In this document: in pieces, positions 38,901 to 43,471 of the stretch
How the letters are laid out: each line of letters starts with the position of its first letter
Numbering within the stretch: the stretch's first letter is position 1
Origin: Lucinisca nassula
Lineage: Eukaryota > Mollusca > Bivalvia > Lucinida > Lucinidae
Assembly (NCBI GenBank): GCA_963580285.1
Contig: OY757015.1
Coordinates: 150,224,082-150,288,081 of the forward strand
DNA length: 64,000 bases
Direction of reading: 5' to 3'
Made by a program: the position numbers and the translations under genes
Notes under the pieces: model-generated
The model's database searches: none
What the model saw: the letters and a program-made list of their open reading frames with translations, nothing else
Told to the model about the DNA's origin: nothing

Positions 38901-41900
38901 GTTTTCAATAAAGCATAAGAAATGTGGCAGTGTTGAAGGAAATAATTAAACCTATGGGAGCATATTCTTTTCCTTAACTTTTGTTTTGCTGAATAAATTA
39001 ATTTTGCCACACCCATTTCTGACTATCAACCAATCAAATTACTTGATGTAATGTGTTAATTCATTTTCTCAAAGTCAATAACAAACAGTGTAGATCCTGA
39101 TCAGATGGCTTCTTCAGAAGCCATCTGATCAGGATCTACACTGTTTGCAAGGGTTGGGGCTGTTGTGATTCAGCAGAACATGGGTAAACATCATTTTGGC
39201 CCCGTCAAGCGATTTTGGTACTTATCGCCTATGCGAGCAGCGAAGGTTCAGGCGAGCCTGCGCATCCGCGCAGTCTCGCCAGAACATTCGCTGCTCGCTC
39301 ATACAAGCAGTGAATCAAGAGGAACCTTCAGACAGAAAGCCATATCCCTGGCCCCTCTGAATGGCTGGGCATGTGCAGTTAAAATTTGTCATGACGGAAT
39401 GCTCGAAGACTCAAATTTGCTTGGCGGGGCTCATTTTAGTATACATGTGACTTACCCTGTCCGAACTTTTGAAATACAACTTGTAATTGGTGACAGTGAG
39501 TGTTCCCTTGATAAAATCACTGTATGGTGTTCCTTTGATGAAATCACTGTATGGACAAAGATATGTCACATCCTTCCCTAAAAATAAAAGATACATGAAT
39601 GGAATGACTAAGTGGCATATATGTCCCTTTACATGTATGTACCATATTTTACCGTATATCCTCTGACTGACAGGCCTGAGCAAACAGGAGGTACAGCCCT
39701 TTCAAGATTATTTGCTTATTTAGAGCCAATCGGTAATCTGAGGTGGGCAAAAACCAGAGTCCCTAGAGAAAAGCCCCCTGACCTTCTGTTGCAGAACTTG
39801 GTATCTCGTGTAACCAGAGCCAGGCTCAAATCACAGGAGTACTCTTACCAGGGTCTATGCTGTTTGTACTCATCTAGCTATTTAAGACACAACATCAAGT
39901 GGTTATTGTACTTGTTGTTCAAATTTTACAAGCATGGTAAGGAGCTGAGATGTCTGAATATTTTGGGTAAATACGGTACATGTATTCAGGGGATAACTGT
40001 ATTCAAAATTGTTATTTGGAGAGGTAAATCAGAGGTTTTATGGTTGGGAATTTTGTTTTATGGTGACACGTCAGCGGAGCCGTAAAACGTAATTTCTGAT
40101 CGTAAAATCCATGAGTTACCTCCCCAAATGACAATTTTCAATACAGTTATCCTCATTCTAATGCACTTATTTGTGTGTTTTGTTAAAAAGTATACTATTT
40201 TGCATAATGAGGCAAGCGATGTGAGCTGTGTAAAACCAAAAACTGACGTTTTGTGATGACGTCGGATTTCCGAAAGTAAATTGCAGAATATACTGTGGCA
40301 AATTTTTACGTTATCCATTCAGACGTCGCGTTACATACGCAAGTGCATTAGAATACCCATGAACTTCAGATCCAGATGTCGTTACATGTAGTTAACCAAT
40401 CATTAAAAACTTTGAAAATACCATCAGAGTATTAGATACATGTATTGTACTTGCTAGAACAATTACCGGTACAATTTAACCACTAATGAGCTTGTTAAGC
40501 TAACAAGGTTTTGAAACAACAAGCAAAATTGTGCATTTCACATAAATAGCCTGCTTTAGTTGTGACTCATGTTTCAAAGGTTCATTTATAAAGCTAAGAA
40601 AGAAACAAAGACATTAGTAAACTGATCTCTAAATGTTTTAACCCTTGACCTGCTGAATATTTAAATATGGCACACCCACTACTGATTATCAATGTGATGC
40701 AAATGGGGCCAGTTGTTCAAAACTAACGATGTCGTTTGTTAACATACCATTAATTAAAACTTTGATCATTTAATATGGCAAATATGTTAATATCTTTGCT
40801 GAAAAAATGTGAGCAGCTTTTGCATTTGCAAAAGCTGCTCACATTTTTTCAGCAAAAACACCAAAATTTTAGATATTGTACTTGCTAGAGCAGTTAACAA
40901 ATGCTTTGAACAACTGGGACCTGATCTTTAAATGTTTTAATGAAGCATATACTGTTGAATGCTGGTATGTTTGAACTTTTTAAAGGATACTTTAGGGGAG
41001 GAATCCTTGAAAAGTATGCTAATAATCCACCTTCACAAATTATTTAAAGCACTGAGCTCCCTCTTGCCCCATCAAAACCATGTACATCCTTGAAAGGAGA
41101 TCATGCAATGTAAATGAAAGATTTTTAACCTGCATCATGCTGAGCATGACAACCACTACCTAGTTTACCTTTACAAACAGGGTAGATCCAGATCAGATGG
41201 GTTCTGAAGATTAGAAGCCATCTGATCAGGATCTACACTGTCATGCAGTTTTTGAATTGGATGAGTACATTATAGAAAGTAATTTAATCGGTTGGAAGTC
41301 AGCAATGGGTGTGGCAAAATTATTTTATTCAGCAAGGGATTAACCTCACATTCACCACAATAACCCTTTTTGTACCAAATGGAACCTATATACTGTATTG
41401 CAGGAGTGCATTTCAAAATTTAGGGGTGTCAGGTTGTGTTTTCTTTAAAAGTTATTTGGGAAATGGCTCAACTTTTTCCAAACAGTGTAGGCACTGATCA
41501 GACGCTGGGCCTGCACTGTTTGCCAGGGTACCCATTTTGGGATTTCTGGTACAAAAAGGGATACTCCTACACTCACACATACACAGATCCAGAAAGGTGC
41601 AGTGGGAGTAATGAGGGGTCTAGGCAACTATGATGAAGGTAAAAAGGGACCAGAATGCATTGTGATTCTCTATTCATTACGATAACACACCCATACATCC
41701 TAGTACATTTTTTCACATCTCCAAAATGGCTAATTTTATGTTGAAAATCAGTGATATTTATCTTATTTATACTGAAAACATAGGTTGTGGGTGCTCGTTA
41801 GAACCGCCTCATTGAGGCAGTTCTAACCAGTACCCACAACCTATGTCTTGGAGCAGAAGTAAGAAAAATGATGTATACCCCCGTAAACCCCAGCTTTCTC

Positions 41901-42050
41901 TATATAAAGTGGGGTTTAGGTGGGGGTTCTTTATTTCACAGACTTATTCACGTGATGGTACTTACAAACAGTATCCTGGTTTGGTGTTTTTTCACCGGGT
42001 AACAACGGGGGCTCATCTGACTGGCCATATTTTGTAGTATCTCTCATAAC
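12701..42050 (-). CDS. MTMR2: myotubularin-family phosphoinositide 3-phosphatase gene (ten exons, partial)
   Basis: Ten minus-strand exons, each bounded by AG/GT, join without a frame error into 376 codons. They match the MTM1/MTMR1/MTMR2 subfamily by recalled motifs: [91 protein letters not shown], and the catalytic [11 protein letters not shown]. The family dephosphorylates the 3 position of PI3P and PI(3,5)P2 on endosomal membranes; C and R of the C-x5-R loop are present, so an active enzyme is expected. The N-terminal exon(s) and everything after the active site (rest of phosphatase, SID, coiled coil) are not found in the window. Which of MTM1, MTMR1 or MTMR2 it matches best is undecided; invertebrates often have one ortholog. 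Confidence 0.93.
13091..13240. repeat. palindromic repeat with GGAAAGAATTTGCTCC hairpin
   Basis: Perfect hairpin GGAAAGAATTTGCTCC / GGAGCAAATTCTTTCC with flanking GAGTTGCCTCCCC-type arms. A second copy in inverse orientation lies at 15737-15900. Confidence 0.65.
13260..13342. repeat. (TG)n microsatellite
   Basis: About 41 uninterrupted TG units. It abuts the 3' end of a minus-strand SINE whose other copy ends in a short (CA)n tail, so this is an expanded SINE tail. The long cysteine-valine frame through it is not a gene. Confidence 0.92.
13343..13670 (-). repeat. tRNA-derived SINE, MetaSINE-like, full length
   Basis: Minus strand: tRNA-like head GGCCCGGATAGCTCAGTTGG with B-box GGTTTCGATCCC, body with TACTAGCTGCTCCTCGCTTGG and GGACATGATACTTCAGTGAG, 3' end GATGTTAAACCCGAATTC plus (CA)n. 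A second copy is at 28019-28360. The central block resembles the domain of bivalve MetaSINEs; that name is from memory. Confidence 0.75.
13904..14306 (-). mobile_element. tRNA-Thr-derived SINE with target duplication
   Basis: Minus strand: head AAGCCTCTGTTGTGTAGTGG, then CCCTTGTAAACCAGGGGTCG (Thr-UGU-like), B-box GGATCGATCCC, body, and tail GACGTAAAACTCACTCACTC. It is flanked by the direct repeat AGAAGAAATAAGA at 13891-13903 and 14308-14320, the target-site duplication of LINE-driven insertion. A TTAA MITE is inserted in its body. Confidence 0.8.
13961..14190 (+). mobile_element. piggyBac-type MITE (TTAA), intact copy
   Basis: A 230-bp element flanked by TTAA, with inverted termini TTAACCCTTTTTGTACC and GGTACCAAATGGGTTAA and an internal palindrome AAACAGTGGAGGCCCTGATC / GATCTGGGCCTGCACTGTTT. 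The SINE copy at 2200-2350 shows the empty site with a single TTAA. Other copies: 15266, 18655, 20046, 20634, 22451, 32295, 38066, 41360. Confidence 0.85.
14520..15055 (+). repeat. fragment of another tandem-core (HINE-like) element with (ACTT)n
   Basis: Three ~120-bp degenerate monomers with TAGGTCAAGGTCACAGG or close variants, GAAGTCTTTGTCACAAGGAA and AAAGTTATGACCAATATTAA, ending in AACAAACAGACAGGGC-like sequence. An (ACTT)n microsatellite is at 14894-14938. The 3' hairpin is lost. Confidence 0.55.
15080..15172. repeat. palindromic MITE, ACTCRTTAGAA family, decayed
   Basis: Contains GTCATTAGAACTGCCTTAAT and ATTCTAATGAATACGCAC, a worn hairpin of the family. Confidence 0.5.
15266..15476. mobile_element. 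piggyBac-type MITE (TTAA)
   Basis: Begins TTAACCCATTGTATGC and ends GCAATGGATTAA. It contains CAGGCCCTGATCAGACGCCG but the central palindrome is partly lost. Its right end lies 23 bp from a myotubularin exon. Confidence 0.65.
15499..15592 (-). CDS. MTMR2: myotubularin exon 9 of 10
   Basis: 94 nt. It completes a split serine codon from the previous exon, then encodes [15 protein letters not shown] and [15 protein letters not shown], the conserved stretch just before the catalytic exon. Acceptor TTTCAG, donor GTACAT, phase 2 to 0. Confidence 0.94.
15737..15900. repeat. palindromic repeat with GGAAAGAATTTGCTCC hairpin
   Basis: Inverse-orientation partner of 13091-13240, with the same CTTAAAGGAAAGAATTTGCT hairpin and GGGAGACAAAAATACTTG arm. 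Confidence 0.65.
15985..16112. repeat. palindromic MITE, ACTCRTTAGAA family, decayed
   Basis: Carries TTCTTATTTCTAGTCCAACA and AACCACCTCAATGAAAGGGTT, with the second arm eroded. Confidence 0.5.
16135..18206 (+). mobile_element. HINE-like element, 'AACTAGAAATGTGTC' family, copy 1
   Basis: Starts AACTAGAAAT with hairpin GTGTCCAGACGACAC and arm ATGCCCCCGC, complementary to GCGGGGGCAT at the 3' end. The core has about nine ~130-bp monomers (16230-17370: CATAAGGAACATTTGTGTGA) and four ~180-bp monomers (17370-18080: GGCATGGGTGGGGGTAT), most with TGACCTTGACCTTGA. A (ACGT)n microsatellite (18081-18155) precedes the 3' hairpin. No coding region. Confidence 0.72.
18207..18654. other. intron sequence without recognisable features
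   Basis: A/T-rich intronic DNA; no exon, repeat copy or conserved motif seen. Confidence 0.4.
18655..18880 (+). mobile_element. piggyBac-type MITE (TTAA), decayed 3' end
   Basis: Starts TTAACCCTTTTTGTACC and has the palindrome GATCAGACGCCGCAGAATGC and its complement. The 3' end GGTAATTAATGG is degraded. Nothing recognisable lies between it and 19437. Confidence 0.75.
19438..19690 (+). repeat. dispersed repeat (GGTTTAATGACATGTCAACCC), uninterrupted copy
   Basis: Homologous to the split copy at 13738-14345. It preserves AACAGAAGAAATAACAACATT where the other copy carries a SINE. Confidence 0.65.
20046..20278 (+). mobile_element. piggyBac-type MITE (TTAA)
   Basis: TTAACCCTTTTTGTACC to AAATGGGTTAA, with palindrome TGATCAGACGCCGCGTTCTG / GCGGCGTCTGATC. 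Confidence 0.82.
20310..20482 (+). repeat. tRNA-derived SINE, 5'-truncated, poly(A) tail
   Basis: Body CACGTGTGAGACGCCAAGTT through TCCGGGTACTCCGG and GAAAGGGCCGTAAAACCCAA, followed by a ~25-nt poly(A) that ends two bases before a myotubularin splice donor. The full-length relative with tRNA head is at 38345-38590. Confidence 0.75.
20486..20577 (-). CDS. MTMR2: myotubularin exon 8 of 10
   Basis: 92 nt, phase 0 to 2. Encodes [12 protein letters not shown] and [14 protein letters not shown], a highly conserved myotubularin stretch. Acceptor TTCAG; donor GTAATT. The donor's intron side runs directly into the A-tract of a SINE tail, so intronic splice context beyond +6 is repeat-derived. Confidence 0.94.
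20634..20862 (+). mobile_element. piggyBac-type MITE (TTAA)
   Basis: TTAACCCTTTTTGGACC to ACAATGGGTTAA; palindrome partly decayed. It lies 57 bp from exon 8. Confidence 0.78.
20863..21100. mobile_element. second TTAA-type MITE family (CTTAAGGGTTAA end)
   Basis: Contains ACAACAATTGTC, the palindrome CAGACTGCTCCTCTAGGAGC, a T-run and CTTAAGGGTTAAG. The same order is seen at 37224-37472. Confidence 0.6.
21194..21401. repeat. tandem duplication, two 104-bp units
   Basis: 21194-21297 and 21298-21401 are near-identical (ATTAGCATAATAAAATATAC to AACAAAAGTCCATACA) with only a few differences. The 131-codon frame across it is a by-product. Confidence 0.85.
21794..22133. mobile_element. TA-flanked MITE, CACCTGTGGACAC termini
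   Basis: A 340-bp element with inverted termini CACCTGTGGACACAAAAGCG and its near complement ending TGTGTCCACAGGTG, flanked on both sides by TA. A 315-bp copy lies at 36541-36855. A Tc1/mariner-type target is inferred. Confidence 0.8.
22235..22423 (-). CDS. MTMR2: myotubularin exon 7 of 10
   Basis: 189 nt, phase 0 to 0, 63 residues. Contains [30 protein letters not shown] and [16 protein letters not shown], all hallmarks of active myotubularins. Acceptor TTGTAG, donor GTAGGT. Confidence 0.95.
22451..22681 (+). mobile_element. piggyBac-type MITE (TTAA)
   Basis: TTAACCCTTTCTGTACC to AAAATGGGTTAA, with CTGATCAGACGCCGCGTTCT palindrome; 28 bp from exon 7. Confidence 0.8.
22712..23050. repeat. 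isolated MITE hairpins
   Basis: 22712-22780 is a perfect hairpin GCAAACAGTGCAGACCCAGA...CTACACTGTTTGC. 22930-23050 holds a worn relative around GCGTAGGCCCAGATCAGACT. Both are internal palindromes of TTAA-type MITEs. Nothing else is seen to 23570. Confidence 0.6.
23571..23850 (-). repeat. hairpin repeat with a conserved open frame, copy 1
   Basis: Contains GGTTCAGGCGAG / CTCGCCTGAACC as a hairpin. Minus frame reads [19 protein letters not shown] and onward without a stop for ~90 codons. A plus-strand copy at 39165-39425 keeps the same frame with few changes. Probably a repeat, not a gene (see findings). Confidence 0.55.
23878..24080. mobile_element. 'CAGTAAAAT' MITE, full copy
   Basis: Starts TACAGCGAAATTCTG, ends GAGTTTTACTGTA; inner palindrome ACCTTTGGGACTGTTCAAAA. 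It lies 37 bp from exon 6. Confidence 0.75.
24117..24266 (-). CDS. MTMR2: myotubularin exon 6 of 10
   Basis: 150 nt, 50 residues, phase 0 to 0. Contains [21 protein letters not shown] and [11 protein letters not shown], the linker into the phosphatase domain. Acceptor TTTCAG, donor GTAAGT. Confidence 0.95.
26443..26742 (-). CDS. unidentified 99-codon open frame in the hAT-like element
   Basis: Begins [14 protein letters not shown] and contains CEICMLFF near its end. Amino-acid use looks protein-like, but no domain is recognised and no second exon is evident. It could be an exon of the surrounding element or chance. Confidence 0.25.
   Translation of the reverse strand: MSKTKTNFTVANCKVVENPKGKADIKQQFRLQKMTVTNKVTEAISLIQHLKAFSDSIFISLAVDTETPHNTGTILLRFLNTFAQEKYRCEICMLFFPKI
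26836..27612. mobile_element. CCGTAAAAATTCGGCTATAAG element, 3'-truncated copy
   Basis: Starts TA|CCGTAAAAATTCGGCTATAAG and runs collinearly with 30888-31628, including CGGCAATG, TGACGTCATC and TTTGGCGCCAAAACATAACC, then stops matching at about 27612. The 3' terminus is missing. Nested in the hAT-like element. Confidence 0.7.
28019..28360 (+). mobile_element. tRNA-derived SINE, MetaSINE-like, copy 2
   Basis: Head CGGCCCCGATAGCTCTGTTAG with B-box GGTTCGATCCC, body TACTAGCTGCTCCTCGCTTGG, GGACATGATACTTCAGTGAG, 3' GACGTTAAACCCGAATTCAC and a short (CA)n tail. Collinear with 13343-13670. Confidence 0.78.
28384..28690 (+). repeat. SINE-like repeat 'GGTTTAACGTCC', near full length
   Basis: TTTGTTTGATTTGAGGTTTA to AAGCCCCTATGGGCGGGGGC, collinear with 10505-10815. 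Confidence 0.65.
28891..30286 (+). mobile_element. HINE-like element, 'AACTAGAAATGTGTC' family, copy 2
   Basis: Same ends as 16135-18206 (hairpin GTGTCAATACGACAC, ATGCCCCCG, 3' GCGGGGGCATAAAAA). The core has only the ~180-bp monomer type (about seven), lacking the 130-bp set. A degenerate (ACGT)n tract is at 30134-30235. It ends 32 bp from exon 5. Confidence 0.72.
30318..30401 (-). CDS. MTMR2: myotubularin exon 5 of 10
   Basis: 84 nt, 28 residues, phase 0 to 0. Contains [12 protein letters not shown] and [13 protein letters not shown], the start of the phosphatase domain in this family. Acceptor TTCCAG, donor GTATGT. Confidence 0.94.
30672..30830. repeat. palindromic MITE, ACTCRTTAGAA family
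   Basis: Near-perfect hairpin GGTTGTGGGTACTCGTTAGA / TCTAATGAGCCCCCACAACC with arms AGAGAAACTGGGATTAACAG and ATAAATAAGAAATAT. Confidence 0.7.
30888..32233. mobile_element. TA-flanked CCGTAAA element, full length
   Basis: A 1346-bp element with inverted ends CCGTAAAAATTTGGCTATAA and TTATAGCCGAATCTTTACGG, each flanked by TA. Each end has a second inverted copy of GGCTATAAG just inside. The interior has TGACGTCATC (CRE-like) and GGCGCCAAAACATAACC but no recognised transposase. Non-autonomous; the superfamily is uncertain beyond the TA target. Confidence 0.72.
32295..32770. repeat. truncated TTAA MITE followed by SINE-like fragment
   Basis: 32295-32455 starts TTAACCCTTTTTGTACC and stops in the palindrome. 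32500-32770 is a worn minus-strand GGTTTAACGTCC repeat (CTAAGAAGGTCTAAGCCTTC, AAGATGTCTTTTCATCTCAA). Confidence 0.55.
33010..33152 (+). repeat. fragment of the GGTTTAACGTCC SINE-like repeat
   Basis: Shares CTCTAAGCGGTTTACCAGCA and GAAGCATCATGCAGCC with the full copies. The surrounding 32771-33470 shows nothing else. Confidence 0.6.
33471..35075 (+). mobile_element. HINE-like element, 'AACAAGAGGCCCATGGGCC' family
   Basis: Starts AACAAGA with the perfect palindrome GGCCCATGGGCC and ATGCTCACC. Core: four ~400-bp monomers with GGTCAAGGTCAACC, CATACCAAGTTTCAAGATCA and ACCATATATGGGCATGGCGG. Microsatellite-like GACGCAGACGCAGACAC at the end, then GTTGAGCC and an A-run. The 3' arm pairs less well than in other families. 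The core is related to that of 3867-6396. Confidence 0.6.
35279..35380 (-). CDS. MTMR2: myotubularin exon 4 of 10 (end of PH-GRAM)
   Basis: 102 nt, 34 residues, phase 0 to 0. Contains [13 protein letters not shown] and [15 protein letters not shown], the last PH-GRAM helix region. Acceptor TTTCAG, donor GTAGGT. Confidence 0.94.
35451..35692. repeat. palindromic MITE, GTTGTTCAAAAC termini, nested in a TTAA MITE
   Basis: Termini GGGCCCGTTTGTTCAAA and TTTTGAACAACCCAGG, hairpin AAGCAGCTTTTGCTTTCGC. On both sides lie pieces of the TTAACCC MITE (CAGAATCTTCTGCCTTATAT and AGCCCATTTCAAAATTC), so it inserted into that element. Confidence 0.65.
36107..36285. mobile_element. 'CAGTAAAAT' MITE
   Basis: TACAGTAAAATTCCTAAGTT to AGAATTTTACTGTA, with the ACCACCTTTTGAACAGTCCC block; inverted relative to the 23878 copy. 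Confidence 0.75.
36541..36855. mobile_element. TA-flanked MITE, CACCTGTGGACAC termini, copy 2
   Basis: CACCTGTGGACACAAAACCG to TTTTGTGTCCACAGGTG, TA on the left, decayed on the right. Homologous to 21794-22133 in opposite orientation. Confidence 0.78.
36972..37082 (-). CDS. MTMR2: myotubularin exon 3 of 10 (PH-GRAM)
   Basis: 111 nt, 37 residues, phase 0 to 0. Contains [20 protein letters not shown] and ASSRGENSY, diagnostic of the MTM1/MTMR2 PH-GRAM. Acceptor TTTCAG. Of two overlapping donors, GTAGGA keeps the frame with exon 4 and gives the family's CKD motif. Confidence 0.95.
37224..37590. mobile_element. second TTAA-type MITE family and adjacent hairpin
   Basis: 37224-37472 runs from AAACCCATAAAATGCC through ACGACAATTGTCG, hairpin CAGACTGCTCCCGAAGGAGC, to CTTAAGGGTTAAG. 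37500-37585 is a worn CAAACAGTGTAG hairpin. A G15 run (37211-37223) abuts the left end. Confidence 0.6.
37785..37905. repeat. palindromic MITE, ACTCRTTAGAA family, decayed
   Basis: Contains TTGGTGCTTGTCAAAATCGC and GATGAGGTGATTCTAACATG. Confidence 0.5.
38066..38280 (+). mobile_element. piggyBac-type MITE (TTAA)
   Basis: TTAACCCTTTTTTGTACC to CCAAATGGGTTAA; one arm of the central palindrome is deleted. Confidence 0.8.
38345..38590 (+). mobile_element. tRNA-derived SINE with poly(A), full length
   Basis: Head GGGCCTCCGTGGCCTAGTGG (A box), GGTTCGAGCCTCGC (B box), then GTGTGAGACGCCAAGTTCTG, TCCGGGTACTCCGG, GAAAGGGCCGTAAAACCCAA and A18. GGGACATAG flanks both sides (38341-38349 and 38591-38599), a probable target duplication. 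A different tRNA source from the Thr-like SINE. Confidence 0.8.
38640..38790. repeat. palindromic MITE, ACTCRTTAGAA family
   Basis: Near-perfect ~58-nt hairpin, GGTTGTGGGTACCCGTTAGA / TCTAACGAGTACCCACAACC. The same block with longer shared flanks recurs at 41740-41890. Confidence 0.72.
38980..39155. repeat. GCTGAATAAATTAATTTTGCC MITE with hairpin
   Basis: GCTGAATAAATTAATTTTGC, then GACTATCAACCAATCAAATT, then the perfect hairpin CAAACAGTGTAGATCCTGAT. The relative at 24480-24528/27918-28015 is split by the hAT-like element. Others are at 40640 and 41170. Confidence 0.65.
39165..39425 (+). repeat. hairpin repeat with a conserved open frame, copy 2
   Basis: Plus frame reads [19 protein letters not shown] and continues through [12 protein letters not shown] and ICHDGMLED, matching the minus frame of 23571-23850 at nearly every residue. 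Confidence 0.55.
39456..39577 (-). CDS. MTMR2: myotubularin exon 2 of 10 (PH-GRAM, with internal 27-bp duplication)
   Basis: 122 nt, phase 1 to 0, 40 whole residues. Contains KDVTYLC and [11 protein letters not shown], the first PH-GRAM strands. Between them PYSDFIKGT occurs twice in tandem, whereas family members have one such segment. The two 27-bp units differ at two third positions only, both synonymous. The frame is kept. Acceptor TTTTAG, donor GTAAGT. Confidence 0.94.
39715..39850 (-). repeat. worn fragment of the poly(A)-tailed tRNA SINE
   Basis: Shares AGCCAATCG, GGTGGGCAAAAACC and CCTTCTGTTGCAGAACTTGG with the reverse complement of 38345-38590. 39851-40705 shows only a partial GTTAAGCTAAC-type repeat near 40485; no gene. 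Confidence 0.5.
40706..40922. repeat. palindromic MITE, GTTGTTCAAAAC termini
   Basis: GGGGCCAGTTGTTCAAAAC to TTGAACAACTGGGACC, with a perfect hairpin AAAAAATGTGAGCAGCTTTTGC. Confidence 0.7.
41170..41346. repeat. GCTGAATAAA-type MITE, reverse
   Basis: Hairpin ACAGGGTAGATCCAGATCAG / CTGATCAGGATCTACACTGT, then ATTCAGCAAGGGATTAA at the right end (TTAA terminus). Confidence 0.6.
41360..41570 (+). mobile_element. piggyBac-type MITE, decayed
   Basis: TAACCCTTTTTGTACC and GGTGTCAGGTTGTGTTTTC are kept; the right end is degraded to GGTACAAAAAGGG. Confidence 0.65.
41740..41890. repeat. palindromic MITE, ACTCRTTAGAA family
   Basis: Hairpin GGTTGTGGGTGCTCGTTAGA / GTTCTAACCAGTACCCACAACC, with the same flanks (AATCAGTGATATTTATCTTA, GAGCAGAAGTAAGAAAAATG) as the 38640 copy. 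Confidence 0.7.
41966..42050 (-). CDS. MTMR2: myotubularin exon 1 of those visible
   Basis: 85 nt, phase 0 to 1. Encodes [10 protein letters not shown] and DEPPLLPGE, the conserved segment just before the PH-GRAM domain. Acceptor TTCTAG (so it is not the first exon), donor GTAAGT. No upstream exon is recognised from 42051 to 64000. Confidence 0.9.
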
Positions 42051-42237
42051 CTAGAACAAACAAACAAAATTGTGAATCAAATGACATTCTTACTTATTTG
42101 CTTATTTTTCCAAAGAAAATCGGGCTTGACATTAAATGTCAAGCCCTATTTTCTCTGAAAAACAATGAAAATGTTGCCTGTTATACTAGTCAACACCCAC
42201 ATTGTATGTGTACATGTATGCAATGTACGAGCACTCG

Positions 42238-42448
42238 TACAATAAAATTACGCTATTAAGACTCACATAAAATTAATACTAATTCTGCTTTAAAAAGCTT
42301 ATTTAGTAAAGTGCAGTTATTTTCTTTTTGTGTTGTCTACATACAGTGTCCTCTGGTCAGAGACCACCTTTGGGACTGTTCAAAAGTGGTCTTAAAGACC
42401 ACTTTTCAACAGTACCAAAGGTGGTCTTAATATAGGAGTTTTACTGTA
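42238..42448. mobile_element. 'CAGTAAAAT' MITE
   Basis: Left end ACAATAAAATTACGC is worn; right end GGAGTTTTACTGTA and palindrome CAAAAGTGGTCTTAAAGACC are intact. 42449-42933 shows nothing recognisable. Confidence 0.72.
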
Positions 42449-43471
42449 TATATAATGCTGAATACATGTAGTTTAACATGCAACATTCCTCCCTGATTTT
42501 CAGTTAATTTTGGCTTTGTGATTTCAATTTTCATCACAGATTCAAAAACAGCATGGAAAACATTCTGTCTTCTGCAAACACCAACATCTGTCCAGATGAA
42601 AAGCAGGGATACATACTAAGCATTTTGCTTTAGGCGCCCAGATTGCCTTAAATCCAAATTTTACAGTAAGTTAATAGGCATTTTTATTCGCACCCAGGCC
42701 AAAACTTAGGCGTCTTGGGCGATTGGGCGCCTGTTAGTCTGTATCCCTGATGAAAAGGCCAAATCATGTTGCATGTCAGTGAAATAACCAGAAATTCAAC
42801 TTCGGTGAAGTTGATGTTGCACCTGCTCCACACCTGCCCCACACAAAAAAAAAATAATAGTTTATTTAAGGCAGAAGAAATGAATATAGGGCTTTGAGAA
42901 GAATCCATAGCCTATATATGTGAGGTAAAAAACTGACTAAGTTCACAATGTGATAAAATTAAATAAAATGATCCAAGAATTATATCCAAAGCATATGAAC
43001 ATCCCCATATCATGGAGAAAACACATGCTAAGTTTCAAAATGATTAGTATAAAACTGTAAGATGAGTTGCGATGACGAGGTACCTATCATATATCAAATG
43101 AAGGTTAACAATGACTAAGTTCATAATGTGGAAAAGTGACAAAATTTATCCAAAGATTAAGTCCAAACTACATGCACAGCCTCATGCCATGGCAAAAAAC
43201 ATGCAAAGTTTCAAAATGATTAGTATAAAACTGTAAGAGAAGTTGTGGTGACAAAGAGGTACCTCCTGTATATAAATTGAAGGTTTAAAATGACTAACTT
43301 CACTACATATGTGCAAAAAGTGGAAAAAAAATATTCCAAGAATTATGTCCAAACCACAAGCACATCTTCATACCATGGTGAAAGCACATGCAAAGTTTCA
43401 AAATGATCAGTATAAAACTGTAAGAGGAGTTGCGATGACAAGAGGTACCTATCGTATATCAATTGAAGCTT

